DNA from: JAUVXJ01 sp034411995
Lineage (GTDB): Bacteria > Chloroflexota > Anaerolineae > UBA7937 > B3-Chlor
Reading direction: 5' to 3'
Assembly (NCBI GenBank): GCA_034411995.1
Contig: DAOUME010000018.1
Coordinates: 1 to 64,000, forward strand
Length of the DNA: 64,000 bases
Shown here: positions 18,102 to 25,667 of the stretch, piece after piece
Layout of the letters: each line of letters starts with the position of its first letter
How positions within the stretch are numbered: the stretch's first letter is position 1
Notes under the pieces: generated by a model
Told to the model about the DNA's origin: nothing
Database searches by the model: none
Seen by the model: the letters and a program-made list of their open reading frames with translations, nothing else
Position numbers and translations under genes: made by a program

Positions 18102-18569
18102 ATGAAGAGGTGGTTGATCTACGGCGGCTTTCTGGGCGTGTTGGCGGCTGCCGCGCTGCTGGCCGTCCTTCCCAGCGGCGTCCTTGCCCAGGATGGTGCA
18201 GGTCCGGCCCCGTCCCAGGCTGGCATCACCCCCGAGCAGGCTGAGGCGGTAGCGCTTGCGGCCAATCCTGGGGCCAACGTCGTCGAAGTAGGGCAGGAGA
18301 AGGAGAACAGCATCCTGGTCTACGAGGTCGACTTGGACAACGGCTTGGAAGTGCAGGTGGACGCCGGTAGTGGTGCGATCCTGGCAACGGATCAGGAGGA
18401 TGCCGACACGGCGGCTGCAGACACGGACAGCGTCCAGGAAGAGATGGAGAGCCAGGCCGACGATACCGACGGGGGAGGCGACGACCTGGACAATGTCCAG
18501 CAAGAGTTAGAGAGCCAGGCCGACGACGCCCAGGAAGTACCTGGGATCGAGGACATACCGGGGCAGTAG
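18102..18569 (+). CDS. Exported PepSY-domain protein with acidic repeat tail
   Basis: A 155-residue protein with a Sec signal peptide (residues 1-29, cleavage after VLAQ or near it) and one PepSY domain (ITPEQAEAVALAANPGANVV, then VYEVDLDNGLEVQVDAGSG). PepSY domains inhibit proteases or sense envelope damage. The C-terminal 60 residues are highly acidic and contain a duplicated block, DSVQEEMESQADD and DNVQQELESQADD. It is transcribed alone, from tri-repeat copy 1 to the terminator at 18605-18634. Paralogue at 23791. Confidence 0.85.
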   Translation: MKRWLIYGGFLGVLAAAALLAVLPSGVLAQDGAGPAPSQAGITPEQAEAVALAANPGANVVEVGQEKENSILVYEVDLDNGLEVQVDAGSGAILATDQEDADTAAADTDSVQEEMESQADDTDGGGDDLDNVQQELESQADDAQEVPGIEDIPGQ

Positions 18570-18604
18570 CTTCGGTTGTGTGAGAGCCATAGCTCGAACG
18601 AGAA

Positions 18605-18634
18605 GGGCGTCGGAGCGATCCGACGCCCTCTTTC
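18605..18634 (+). terminator. Rho-independent terminator of PepSY gene 1
   Basis: Nine-base stem GGGCGTCGG (18605-18613) with CCGACGCCC (18620-18628), six-base loop, then TCTTTCTC. The stem is identical to that of the terminator after PepSY gene 2. Confidence 0.85.
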
Positions 18635-18683
18635 TCGTAGCCCAGCTCGTCCCAGGTCGCCTCTGATCCTTCCCTGAGGGAAC

Positions 18684-18727
18684 TCTCATGCAGATTTCAC
18701 AGTCCTCTAATCTGGCTGGGGCATGAT
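18684..18727 (+). promoter_or_regulatory. Tri-repeat response-regulator-type promoter, copy 2
   Basis: Half-sites TCTCAT (18684-18689), TTTCAC (18695-18700) and TCTAAT (18706-18711) at 11-base spacing, then 10 bases and the -10 CATGAT (18722-18727). It drives the lipoprotein / adaptor / MacB operon beginning at 18899, with a leader of about 165 bases. Confidence 0.75.
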
Positions 18728-18898
18728 GGGAACAGAACAGCGAAATCTGCGTTGTTCAGAATCTTGGGACGAGAGGCAACACAAATGGAGTAACGGTGGA
18801 TTGAATAGATGTCTAATGGTTTCGCCGCATACACCAACTATTCTGAGCACGAACTGGTCACAGCGACTGGCAGTAACCAAAACACAAAGGAGAGAATC

Positions 18899-19870
18899 AT
18901 GAGAAATGTTCACGTCTTCGTAGGAAAGCTAGGTGCCACCAAGGCTAGGAATCGCCGAGTTGGTCTCCTGATGCTGGGTTTCATTCTCACTGTCCTCTTG
19001 GCCGCCTGTGCTGGTGGTACGAAGCCGCCGGATGAATCGATCAACACGCCGGCTGTCAGCCCGGGAAGCAATGCAGGTCAGAACGGACAGCGGGGCGATG
19101 CGGAGTTTGGCCTCACCGAAGCAGAGATTGCGACGCGCGTCGATGCTGTAGAGTCACTGATCGCCACCTGTATGCGTGACGCCGGGTTCGAGTACATCCC
19201 GGTTGATTACGCCACGGCGCGCGCCGCGATGGACAGCAATAGCAGGCCATCCGGGCTCAGCGCTGACGAGTTTCGCGCGCAGTTCGGCTACGGGGTTACG
19301 ACGCTGTTCGCCAGCGCTGACAGCCAGGCCATCATGGGCGCCGGCGAACAGAACATTCGCATCCGCAGCGGCCTGTCTGCCGCCGATCGCGTTGCCTACG
19401 ATCATGCGCTCTATGGCGAAAACCCGTCAGCGACCTTTGTGGTTTCCCTCGATGATGAAGACTTTTCGCAGACCGGCGGCTGTACCCGTGCCGCAGTCGA
19501 GCAGGTTTTCAGCCCCGAAGAACTCGGTCCAGGCTTTGTGAACTACCAAAACGCAGAGGGCGCCCGCATCGACCAGGACCCGCGCGTCATCGCCGCCAAG
19601 AAGGACTGGGCTGCGTGTATGCGCCAGGCCGGCTACAGCTACGACAACTCTGACGAGATCAAAACCGATCTGGCGAACCGTCTCGAGGTCATCACCGGCG
19701 GCGCCGCGCCCGATACCTTGCCGGCCGACGCCCAGGCAGCCCTCGCCGCTCTACAGGGCGAAGAGCTGGCCATTGCCGCCGCCGACCACAAGTGCAGCGT
19801 CGAATTCGTGGACCCAATCACGACCCAGGTGCAAACTGAACTGCTCGGCCCTGCCGGTGCCAATCAATAG
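18899..19870 (+). CDS. Lipoprotein of a MacAB-like export operon, function unknown
   Basis: A 323-residue lipoprotein starting at 18899 behind AAAGGAGAG. A basic N-terminus is followed by a hydrophobic helix and a lipobox ending in LLAACA. The mature part has four or more cysteines in similar contexts (LIATCMRDAGFEYIP, GGCTRAAVEQVF, WAACMRQAGYSY, DHKCSVEFVD). This suggests an internal repeat around C-x-R/M-x-AG-F/Y motifs and disulphides. It is the first gene of an operon with an adaptor and MacB, so it may be the substrate-facing or sensing component. The family is known to me only as hypothetical lipoproteins beside such exporters. Confidence 0.8.
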   Translation: MRNVHVFVGKLGATKARNRRVGLLMLGFILTVLLAACAGGTKPPDESINTPAVSPGSNAGQNGQRGDAEFGLTEAEIATRVDAVESLIATCMRDAGFEYIPVDYATARAAMDSNSRPSGLSADEFRAQFGYGVTTLFASADSQAIMGAGEQNIRIRSGLSAADRVAYDHALYGENPSATFVVSLDDEDFSQTGGCTRAAVEQVFSPEELGPGFVNYQNAEGARIDQDPRVIAAKKDWAACMRQAGYSYDNSDEIKTDLANRLEVITGGAAPDTLPADAQAALAALQGEELAIAAADHKCSVEFVDPITTQVQTELLGPAGANQ

Positions 19871-19983
19871 GAGTGTTTTCGCCTGACGTGGGACCTGGTT
19901 CCGCAACTCGGTGGGCTGGTGTCCAAGCTGGGGTCGGACACCGGCCAGCCACATCAAGTTGGAAATGCCATCAGGGGGTAATT

Positions 19984-21492
19984 ATGGCCGAGAAACGGAT
20001 CTCAACGATCGCCGTTGTCCTTGCGGTTGTGATTCTTACCGCAGTCGGAAGCTGGGTTGCCGGGTCAAGCATCAAGTCTCCGGCAGAGGCGGCGGCGCGA
20101 ACCGCGCCGCCCAAGGCATCGCCCATCCTGGTCCCGGTCGAAAAGCGCGTTCTCTCATCCGACATAGTGACTCGCGGCACGGCCCGTTTTGGGTTGCCAC
20201 AAACCATCTCGATTGTTCCGTCCGCCCTGAAATCCAACCCCGGGGTCATCACCGCCCTGCCGGTGCGGAACACCCAGCTCGACGAGGGGGATGTGATGCT
20301 CGCCGCTTCGGGACGCCCGGTGTTCGTTCTGCAGGGGGAGATCCCAACCTATCGAGACCTGGTCCCCGGCGTTTCCGGCGAGGATGTTCGCCAGCTGGAG
20401 AGCGGACTGCAACGGCTGGGCTTTGATCCCGGCCCGATTGATGGAGCCTATGACGAACAAACCAGCGTCGCGGTGGCCGCTTGGTATGCCTCAACGGGTT
20501 GGGAGGCGTTTGGACCGACGGCGGATCAACTGGCGCACATCCGCGTCCTCGAACGAGAGTTGGCGGTGGCGACAAACAACAAACGGACCGCTGCTGCCGT
20601 CGCTGCCGCTGCCCCCCTCGCTGTAGATGCCGCGCGCGCCGACGCCGATAGTGCCAATAAGAAGGCTGCGGCCGATGTCGCGACCAAGACCGCCACCCGA
20701 GACAGAGCTTGGGCGGACCCATCCTCTGTAACTGGCAGTGAAGTGGAGAGCATCTATGCGGACCTGGCGGCAGCGCAGGCTGCCGTGGAGTCCACTCGCC
20801 TAGCAGGGGAAATCGCCATTCAGGCTGCTCTTGACGCGCAGGAAGCAGCTAACCGCGAAGCCAGGCGGGCCAACGACGTGGCGACGCAAGCCGCTGCCGA
20901 TCTTGACACTGCCAGAGGCAAAACCGGTGTGCAGGTGCCGGCCGATGAGATCATCTTTGTCCGTTCTGTCCCCGTGCGCATCGAAGAGGTCAGTGTGGTC
21001 TTAGGCGATGCGGCCAGCGGCCCCGTGATGAAGGTGACAAATGATCAGTTAGCTATCGACTCCTCTCTCCCCCTCGACGAAGCGCCCCTTGTCAAGCCAG
21101 GAATGGCGGTCGCTATTGACGAGCCGGACCTAGGCATCAAAGCCACGGGGGTCGTGGGCCGGGTGGCCGATACGCCCGGTACCGATGGGGTTGACGGATT
21201 CCACGTTTATTTTGAGGTTGTGGTGGGCAAGACATCCACTTCGCTCGTAGGCATCTCGCTGCGCCTGACGATTCCGGTCGAATCGACCGGCGGAGAGGTC
21301 ACGGCCGTTCCGGTCAGCGCGCTGTCGCTCGCCGCCGACGGGACATCGAGAGTGCAGGTGGAAAACAACGGGGCGCTGGAGTTCATTGTGGTCGAGCCGG
21401 GACTGTCCGCCGGTGGCTTTGTCCAAGTGACCCCGGTCGATGGAACGCTGACGCCAGGCCAGCTCGTGGTAGTTGGATACGAGAACCAATGA
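19984..21492 (+). CDS. Periplasmic adaptor with peptidoglycan-binding domain (MacA-like)
   Basis: A 502-residue exported adaptor. The start at 19984 has AGGGGG upstream and gives a single N-terminal membrane helix (ISTIAVVLAVVILTAVGSWV). Domain order: barrel half, peptidoglycan-binding type 1 domain (about residues 120-165, EDVRQLESGLQRLGFDPGPI and DGAYDEQTSVAVAAW), long Ala-rich coiled coil (200-320), then the second barrel half and C-terminal beta domain. Placing a wall-binding domain inside the adaptor is typical of monoderm or atypical-envelope bacteria. It overlaps the macB start by four bases. Confidence 0.88.
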   Translation: MAEKRISTIAVVLAVVILTAVGSWVAGSSIKSPAEAAARTAPPKASPILVPVEKRVLSSDIVTRGTARFGLPQTISIVPSALKSNPGVITALPVRNTQLDEGDVMLAASGRPVFVLQGEIPTYRDLVPGVSGEDVRQLESGLQRLGFDPGPIDGAYDEQTSVAVAAWYASTGWEAFGPTADQLAHIRVLERELAVATNNKRTAAAVAAAAPLAVDAARADADSANKKAAADVATKTATRDRAWADPSSVTGSEVESIYADLAAAQAAVESTRLAGEIAIQAALDAQEAANREARRANDVATQAAADLDTARGKTGVQVPADEIIFVRSVPVRIEEVSVVLGDAASGPVMKVTNDQLAIDSSLPLDEAPLVKPGMAVAIDEPDLGIKATGVVGRVADTPGTDGVDGFHVYFEVVVGKTSTSLVGISLRLTIPVESTGGEVTAVPVSALSLAADGTSRVQVENNGALEFIVVEPGLSAGGFVQVTPVDGTLTPGQLVVVGYENQ

Positions 21493-23453
21493 TGAATACG
21501 ACCAAGCCGACCTCAATCAACAGTGTCCTCGAACTCCGCGGAGTGGGACGGACATTTGGAAGCGACCCGGCGGTTCACGCTCTGGCCGATGTGGACCTGC
21601 GCGTAGAGCCGGGCGAGTGGCTGGCCATCACTGGTCCATCCGGCGCTGGCAAGTCGACCCTGCTCAACATCATCGGCTGTCTGGACACACCAACCAGCGG
21701 CCAGTATTTCTTCGAGGGCATAGACACCGCCACCTTGAGTGACAAGGAGCGCGCCGGGCTGCGGAGCCGGCGCATCGGGTTTGTGTTCCAGTCATTTCAC
21801 CTGCTGCCTCACCGTTCTGTATTGGAGAATGTGATGCTGGCGGAGCTCTACCGGAAACAGTCCCGCCGTGGCCGGCGGGAGCGCGCCCTGGCGGCCATCG
21901 AAAAGGTTGGGCTTGGCCACCGCGCCGATTTCCTACCGACCAAGTTGTCTGGCGGCGAGAAACAGCGGGTCGCCATCGCCCGCGCCCTGGTTGGTTCTCC
22001 CAGCCTGCTGCTGTGCGACGAACCGACGGGGAATCTGGATTCAAAGGCGTCCGCCAACCTCCTTGATCTCCTTGAGGCGTTACACCAACAGGGCCTCACC
22101 CTGGTTGTCGTGACCCACGCCGCCACCGTCGCCAGCCGGGCTACCCGCCGCGTGCACATCATCGATGGAAGATCAACCGAGGTCGCCAATGGAGAAAGCG
22201 AAAAGCAGCCATCGCCTCCTCCGGGCACAGGCGTGAATACGAGCACAGTTTCGCGGTCGGGCATTACGTTCCGCGACCTCCTTGACGAAGCCCTGGCGGG
22301 TATGTTTGCCAGACCGGGGCGCATGGCGCTGACCATGTTGGGCATCGTCATTGGGCTGGCTGCCCTGGTGGCTACGCTGGGCTTGTCCCGCACCGCCAGC
22401 AATCGCATCATCGGTCAATTCGATGAGCTGGCCGCAACCGAGATTTATGTCACCGCGAAATCTGGCCCCGCCGGCGCCGAACCCAACGCCATTCCATGGG
22501 ACGCGCCCATTCGTCTTCGCCGCTTGAACGGCGTGGTGTCGGCTGGAACCTTGAGCGCGGTAGATATTGGCGACGCGCTGGTCAGCGCCTCGCCCCTCAA
22601 AGACCCCCGCAGCCAGACCGATTTCAAACTGTCGGTTCAGGCTGCCTCGCCTGACCTGTTTGCAGCCGTGAGAGCCGATCTGGCGACCGGGCGTTTTCCA
22701 GATCTGGGACATTCCCAGCGGGCAGATCGGGTTGCGGTTCTCGGGCCAGGCGCCGCCCTCAAGTTGGGGATCGTGGGCGTCGAGCAGCTCCCGGCCATTG
22801 CCATCGGCGATCACCTCTACCTGGTCATCGGTATCTTGCGCAATGTCGCCCGCCAGCCGGACCTGCTGGGCGCAGTGATCATCCCGGAAGGGACCGCCCG
22901 CCACGATTTCGGCTTGACGAGTCCGGGAACGGTGGTCGTCGAGACCCAGATCGGCGCGGCGTCTCTCATTGCCCAGCAAACGCCATTGGCACTGCGCCCC
23001 GATAATCCAGCGGTGCTCAAGATCGCCTCGCCCCCGGAACCCCAGCGGGTCCGCGATGCGGTACAGAGTGACCTGAACGTCCTGCTTCTCTTGCTGGGAG
23101 GCTTGTCTCTGGTCGTAGGCGCCATTGGCATCGGCAACATTACGCTGGTGTCGGTCATCGAGCGAACCGGTGAAATCGGGCTACGCCGCTCCATCGGCGC
23201 CACCCGCGGGCACATCGCCGCGCAGTTCTTGCTGGAGAGTACATCTCTGGGCGTCATCGGCGGTATCCTCGGCGCCAGCCTGGGAGTTCTGACCGTAATT
23301 GCCGTTTCTGCCTACCAGGTTTGGACCCCGGTGCTGGACCCGGCGGCACCCTTCCTTGCCCCACTTATCGGCGGCGCGATCGGCCTGGTATCGGGGACCT
23401 ATCCGGCCTTGCGTGCAGCGCGCCTGGAACCAGTCGAAGCATTTCGGAACTAA
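21489..23453 (+). CDS. MacB-like fused ABC ATPase-permease
   Basis: A 654-residue fusion. The ATPase occupies about residues 14-235 with Walker A GPSGAGKST (49-57), signature LSGGEKQRVAIARA and Walker B LLLCDEPTG. An FtsX-type permease follows: a first helix near 278-300 (LTMLGIVIGLAALVATLGL), an extracytoplasmic domain, then three helices after about residue 530, ending SGTYPALRAARLEPVEAFRN. The coupling motif ERTGEIGLRRSIGATRGHI is present. Homodimeric MacB pumps export peptides, siderophores or antibiotics; the substrate here is unknown. Gene order lipoprotein, adaptor, macB. Confidence 0.95.
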   Translation: MMNTTKPTSINSVLELRGVGRTFGSDPAVHALADVDLRVEPGEWLAITGPSGAGKSTLLNIIGCLDTPTSGQYFFEGIDTATLSDKERAGLRSRRIGFVFQSFHLLPHRSVLENVMLAELYRKQSRRGRRERALAAIEKVGLGHRADFLPTKLSGGEKQRVAIARALVGSPSLLLCDEPTGNLDSKASANLLDLLEALHQQGLTLVVVTHAATVASRATRRVHIIDGRSTEVANGESEKQPSPPPGTGVNTSTVSRSGITFRDLLDEALAGMFARPGRMALTMLGIVIGLAALVATLGLSRTASNRIIGQFDELAATEIYVTAKSGPAGAEPNAIPWDAPIRLRRLNGVVSAGTLSAVDIGDALVSASPLKDPRSQTDFKLSVQAASPDLFAAVRADLATGRFPDLGHSQRADRVAVLGPGAALKLGIVGVEQLPAIAIGDHLYLVIGILRNVARQPDLLGAVIIPEGTARHDFGLTSPGTVVVETQIGAASLIAQQTPLALRPDNPAVLKIASPPEPQRVRDAVQSDLNVLLLLLGGLSLVVGAIGIGNITLVSVIERTGEIGLRRSIGATRGHIAAQFLLESTSLGVIGGILGASLGVLTVIAVSAYQVWTPVLDPAAPFLAPLIGGAIGLVSGTYPALRAARLEPVEAFRN

Positions 23454-23488
23454 AGCTGACCGGAAAAAGGTAAGAAGAGAACCAACCA

Positions 23489-23722
23489 ATGTTCGACAGG
23501 TTAGCCATTGCGTCAGGACACATCCCTGGACGAATCGTCCTTTTGCTGATCGTTGCCGGGCTGGCCTATCTCATCTTGTCTCGAGTTGCGTCCTCTGCCG
23601 CGCCCTGGTGGCAGCCTTCAGCCTCGATATCTACATTGACTGGTTCGCCAACGGATATCCCGCCCAACCCGGTGAGAGAATTCTCACAAGACGCTCATCG
23701 TCCTGTCATCTGGCCGAGATAA
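23489..23722 (+). CDS. Possible small membrane protein whose end overlaps the next promoter
   Basis: A 77-residue frame beginning 35 bases after macB, with a weak GAAGAGA upstream of the ATG. One membrane helix is clear (GRIVLLLIVAGLAYLILSRVA). The last dozen codons and the stop lie inside tri-repeat promoter copy 3, and the stop codon is part of the -10 box. This overlap either means the frame is not a gene or that the promoter was inserted into its end. No family was recognised. Confidence 0.35.
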   Translation: MFDRLAIASGHIPGRIVLLLIVAGLAYLILSRVASSAAPWWQPSASISTLTGSPTDIPPNPVREFSQDAHRPVIWPR

Positions 23723-23725
23723 GAT
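23682..23725 (+). promoter_or_regulatory. Tri-repeat response-regulator-type promoter, copy 3
   Basis: Half-sites TCTCAC (23682-23687), GCTCAT (23693-23698) and TGTCAT (23704-23709) at 11-base spacing, 10 bases, then -10 TAAGAT (23720-23725). Beyond the boxes it matches copy 1 closely (CTGGCCG at 23710 and ATAGTCTCAGAACG after the -10). This shows that promoter plus PepSY gene was duplicated as a unit. Confidence 0.8.
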
Positions 23726-23790
23726 AGTCTCAGAACGATGGAAATCCAAGAACCGTCGCTCGAGACCAAGAAGAAAGGAGGTGACAACCC

Positions 23791-24213
23791 ATGAGAAGGT
23801 GGCTAATTGGCGGCGGAATCCTCGGCGTACTGCTGGCCACGCTGGTAGTCGGCAGCCTGACGGTGATGCCCGCCTTCGCCCAGGCGCCTGCGCCGTCCCC
23901 GGCCGACACCGGACCAGACGAGCAGGTCCCCAGCTACGACTCGGCCATCCGAGTGGATGGTGCCCAGTACGACGGCATGAGTGAAGCGGACGAAGCAGCG
24001 GCCCTTACCGTCCTGGCGACCATCACGCCGGAGCAGGCCAAAGCCGCAGCCTTGCAGGCCCATCCCGGCACGACCGCCCTCAAGGTGGAACTGGACAATG
24101 AGAACGGGGCGCTGGTTTACAGTGTCGAGTTGAGCAACGGCATGGACGTCAAGGTGGATGCGGGCAACGGGACGGTGCTGTACGTGGACGCCGGCGGCGA
24201 CTACGAGGGATAG
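23791..24213 (+). CDS. Exported PepSY-domain protein, second paralogue
   Basis: A 140-residue protein with AAAGGAGGTGACAACCC before the ATG, a signal peptide (GGGILGVLLATLVVGSLTV, cleavage near AFAQ), a short linker and one PepSY domain (ITPEQAKAAALQAHPGTTAL, then LVYSVELSNGMDVKVDAGNG). It lacks the acidic repeat tail of the first paralogue. It is a single-gene unit with its own tri-repeat promoter and a terminator nearly identical to the one after PepSY gene 1. A role as envelope sensor or feedback inhibitor for the adjacent two-component system is inferred from context. Confidence 0.85.
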   Translation: MRRWLIGGGILGVLLATLVVGSLTVMPAFAQAPAPSPADTGPDEQVPSYDSAIRVDGAQYDGMSEADEAAALTVLATITPEQAKAAALQAHPGTTALKVELDNENGALVYSVELSNGMDVKVDAGNGTVLYVDAGGDYEG

Positions 24214-24231
24214 TCTGCCTCTCGAAGAGGG

Positions 24232-24263
24232 AGGGCGTCGGAGCAACCCGACGCCCTCTTTTT
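24232..24263 (+). terminator. Rho-independent terminator of PepSY gene 2
   Basis: Ten-base stem AGGGCGTCGG (24232-24241) with CCGACGCCCT (24248-24257), then CTTTTTC. The stem is the same as that of the terminator at 18605. Confidence 0.9.
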
Positions 24264-24292
24264 CGTGGCCGGGCCGGCCCCGATGAGAGATT

Positions 24293-24336
24293 TCTCATGG
24301 GACTCTCATCGCCCTATCATCTTGCTACCCCATACT
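24293..24336 (+). promoter_or_regulatory. Tri-repeat response-regulator-type promoter, copy 4
   Basis: Half-sites TCTCAT (24293-24298), TCTCAT (24304-24309) and TATCAT (24315-24320), again 11 bases apart, 10 bases, then -10 CATACT (24331-24336). It drives the truncated lipoprotein gene at 24394. Confidence 0.8.
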
Positions 24337-24393
24337 GAACTTTGTGATGGGCCGCAGAGATGGTCACGAAACCCAAGATTCTGGAGGTCAAGA

Positions 24394-24885
24394 ATGAAGC
24401 GCAACGTGCGAATGCTCACCCTGCTGGGTGCAGCGCCCCTCATCCTGGCGCTCGTTGCCTGTGGCGGCCAGGCGGCGGCCCCCACAGTCGCACTCGCTCC
24501 AACCACGGCGCCGACAAGCTCCCCCACAGGTACCTTGCCCGTCTTCTCCGATCCGACGAACATCACCAATCCCTTCTACCCGGTCTCGCTCACCGGCCAG
24601 GCGATTCCGCTGGGAACTGAACGAGGTCAATCCTACCGCACCGAGGTGACTTGGTTGTCTATTGGCAGGCCGATCACCCGGGAAGGCGGCACCGCCGATG
24701 TGCTCTTGGTCCGGTGCGTGGCTTATGCCGAGGGCCAGCTCGTCGGGATCACCTAAGATTATCCTGGCCAGACCGACGATGGCGGGGTCTACCGCTTCGG
24801 TGAGGCCGTGTACGGTTAGGTTACCAGGGCGGCCACATCCTCGATCTGGGAGATCGGTGGCTGGCCGGTAGCCTGGCTCGGATGA
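24394..24885 (+). pseudogene. Lipoprotein gene truncated by in-frame stops
   Basis: Starts at 24394 behind GGAGGTCAAGA with a lipobox ending in LVAC. The mature part (DPTNITNPFYPVSL, then RTEVTWLSIGRPITREGGT) belongs to a family of hypothetical lipoproteins whose C-terminus usually reads like D-Y-A-Q-x-D-D-G-x-V-Y-x-F-G-E. Here the frame stops at TAA 24754-24756, but continues in the same frame with DYPGQTDDGGVYRFGEAVYG, a second stop (24817-24819), and then WEIGGWPVAWLG to 24885. The first frame alone would give a 120-residue product lacking the conserved end. It is probably decaying, although its promoter is well conserved. Confidence 0.7.
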
Positions 24886-24900
24886 ACGCGGTCGCACGTC

Positions 24901-24929
24901 TTGGCTTATTCAACTGCTGAACGTATACT
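24901..24929 (+). promoter_or_regulatory. Promoter of the two-component operon
   Basis: TTGGCT (24901-24906), 17 bases, TATACT (24924-24929), about 64 bases before the response-regulator start. It has no tri-repeat boxes, so the regulator pair appears to be expressed from a housekeeping promoter. Confidence 0.65.
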
Positions 24930-24992
24930 TGCCCGGGGGTTGTCTCTAGACGGAGCCCCGCTGGAAACAGACATTCCCAAGGAGGAGCAGGA

Positions 24993-25667
24993 GTGCGCAT
25001 CCTTGTGGTAGAAGATGAGCGGCGCATCGCTGCCTTCATCAGGCGTGGTCTGGAGGAGGAACGGTACGCGGTGGACGTGGCGTACGATGGCCAGGAGGCG
25101 CTGGATTGGGCAGCCACTGTGGAGTATGACCTGATCGTCCTCGATGTGCTGCTGCCGAAGATAGACGGCATACGTGTCTGTCGCGAACTGCGGGACCAGG
25201 GGAGCAAGGTGCCCGTCCTGATGCTCACCGCCCGCGATGCCGTTGAGGACCGGGTGCGGGGGCTGGACAGCGGCGCGGATGACTACCTGGTCAAACCTTT
25301 CGCCTTCCAGGAGCTCCTGGCGCGCATCCGCGCCCTGCTGCGCCGCCGGGGTGAAACCAAGACCACACAACTCCAGGTGGCCGACCTGGTGCTGGACACG
25401 CTCACACACCGGGCCACCAGGGCCGGGCAAGTCATCGAACTGACCGCCCGCGAGTACGCCCTGCTGGAATTCCTGATGCGCCACCCGCGCCAGGTCCTCA
25501 GCCGCACCCAGATCGCCGAGCACGTATGGGGTTATGACTTCTTCTCCACCTCCAATGTGGTGGACGTATACATCGGCTACCTGCGCCGCAAGATAGACAG
25601 GGGCTTCGAAGTGAAGCTCATCCAGACGGTGCGCGGCGCAGGGTACAAGATTGAGGCCGAGCCGTGA
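24993..25667 (+). CDS. OmpR/PhoB-family response regulator
   Basis: A 224-residue regulator starting at GTG behind AAGGAGGAG. The receiver domain shows the acidic pocket Glu7-Asp8, phospho-acceptor Asp51 in YDLIVLDVLLP, Thr in MLTARD and Lys in LVKPF. The C-terminal winged helix has the expected LTAREYALLEFLMRHP and VVDVYIGYLRRKID segments. It overlaps the kinase start by four bases. OmpR-family regulators bind tandem half-sites about 11 bases apart. Four such promoters lie in the preceding 7 kb, so this protein is the natural candidate for their activator. Confidence 0.95.
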   Translation: MRILVVEDERRIAAFIRRGLEEERYAVDVAYDGQEALDWAATVEYDLIVLDVLLPKIDGIRVCRELRDQGSKVPVLMLTARDAVEDRVRGLDSGADDYLVKPFAFQELLARIRALLRRRGETKTTQLQVADLVLDTLTHRATRAGQVIELTAREYALLEFLMRHPRQVLSRTQIAEHVWGYDFFSTSNVVDVYIGYLRRKIDRGFEVKLIQTVRGAGYKIEAEP

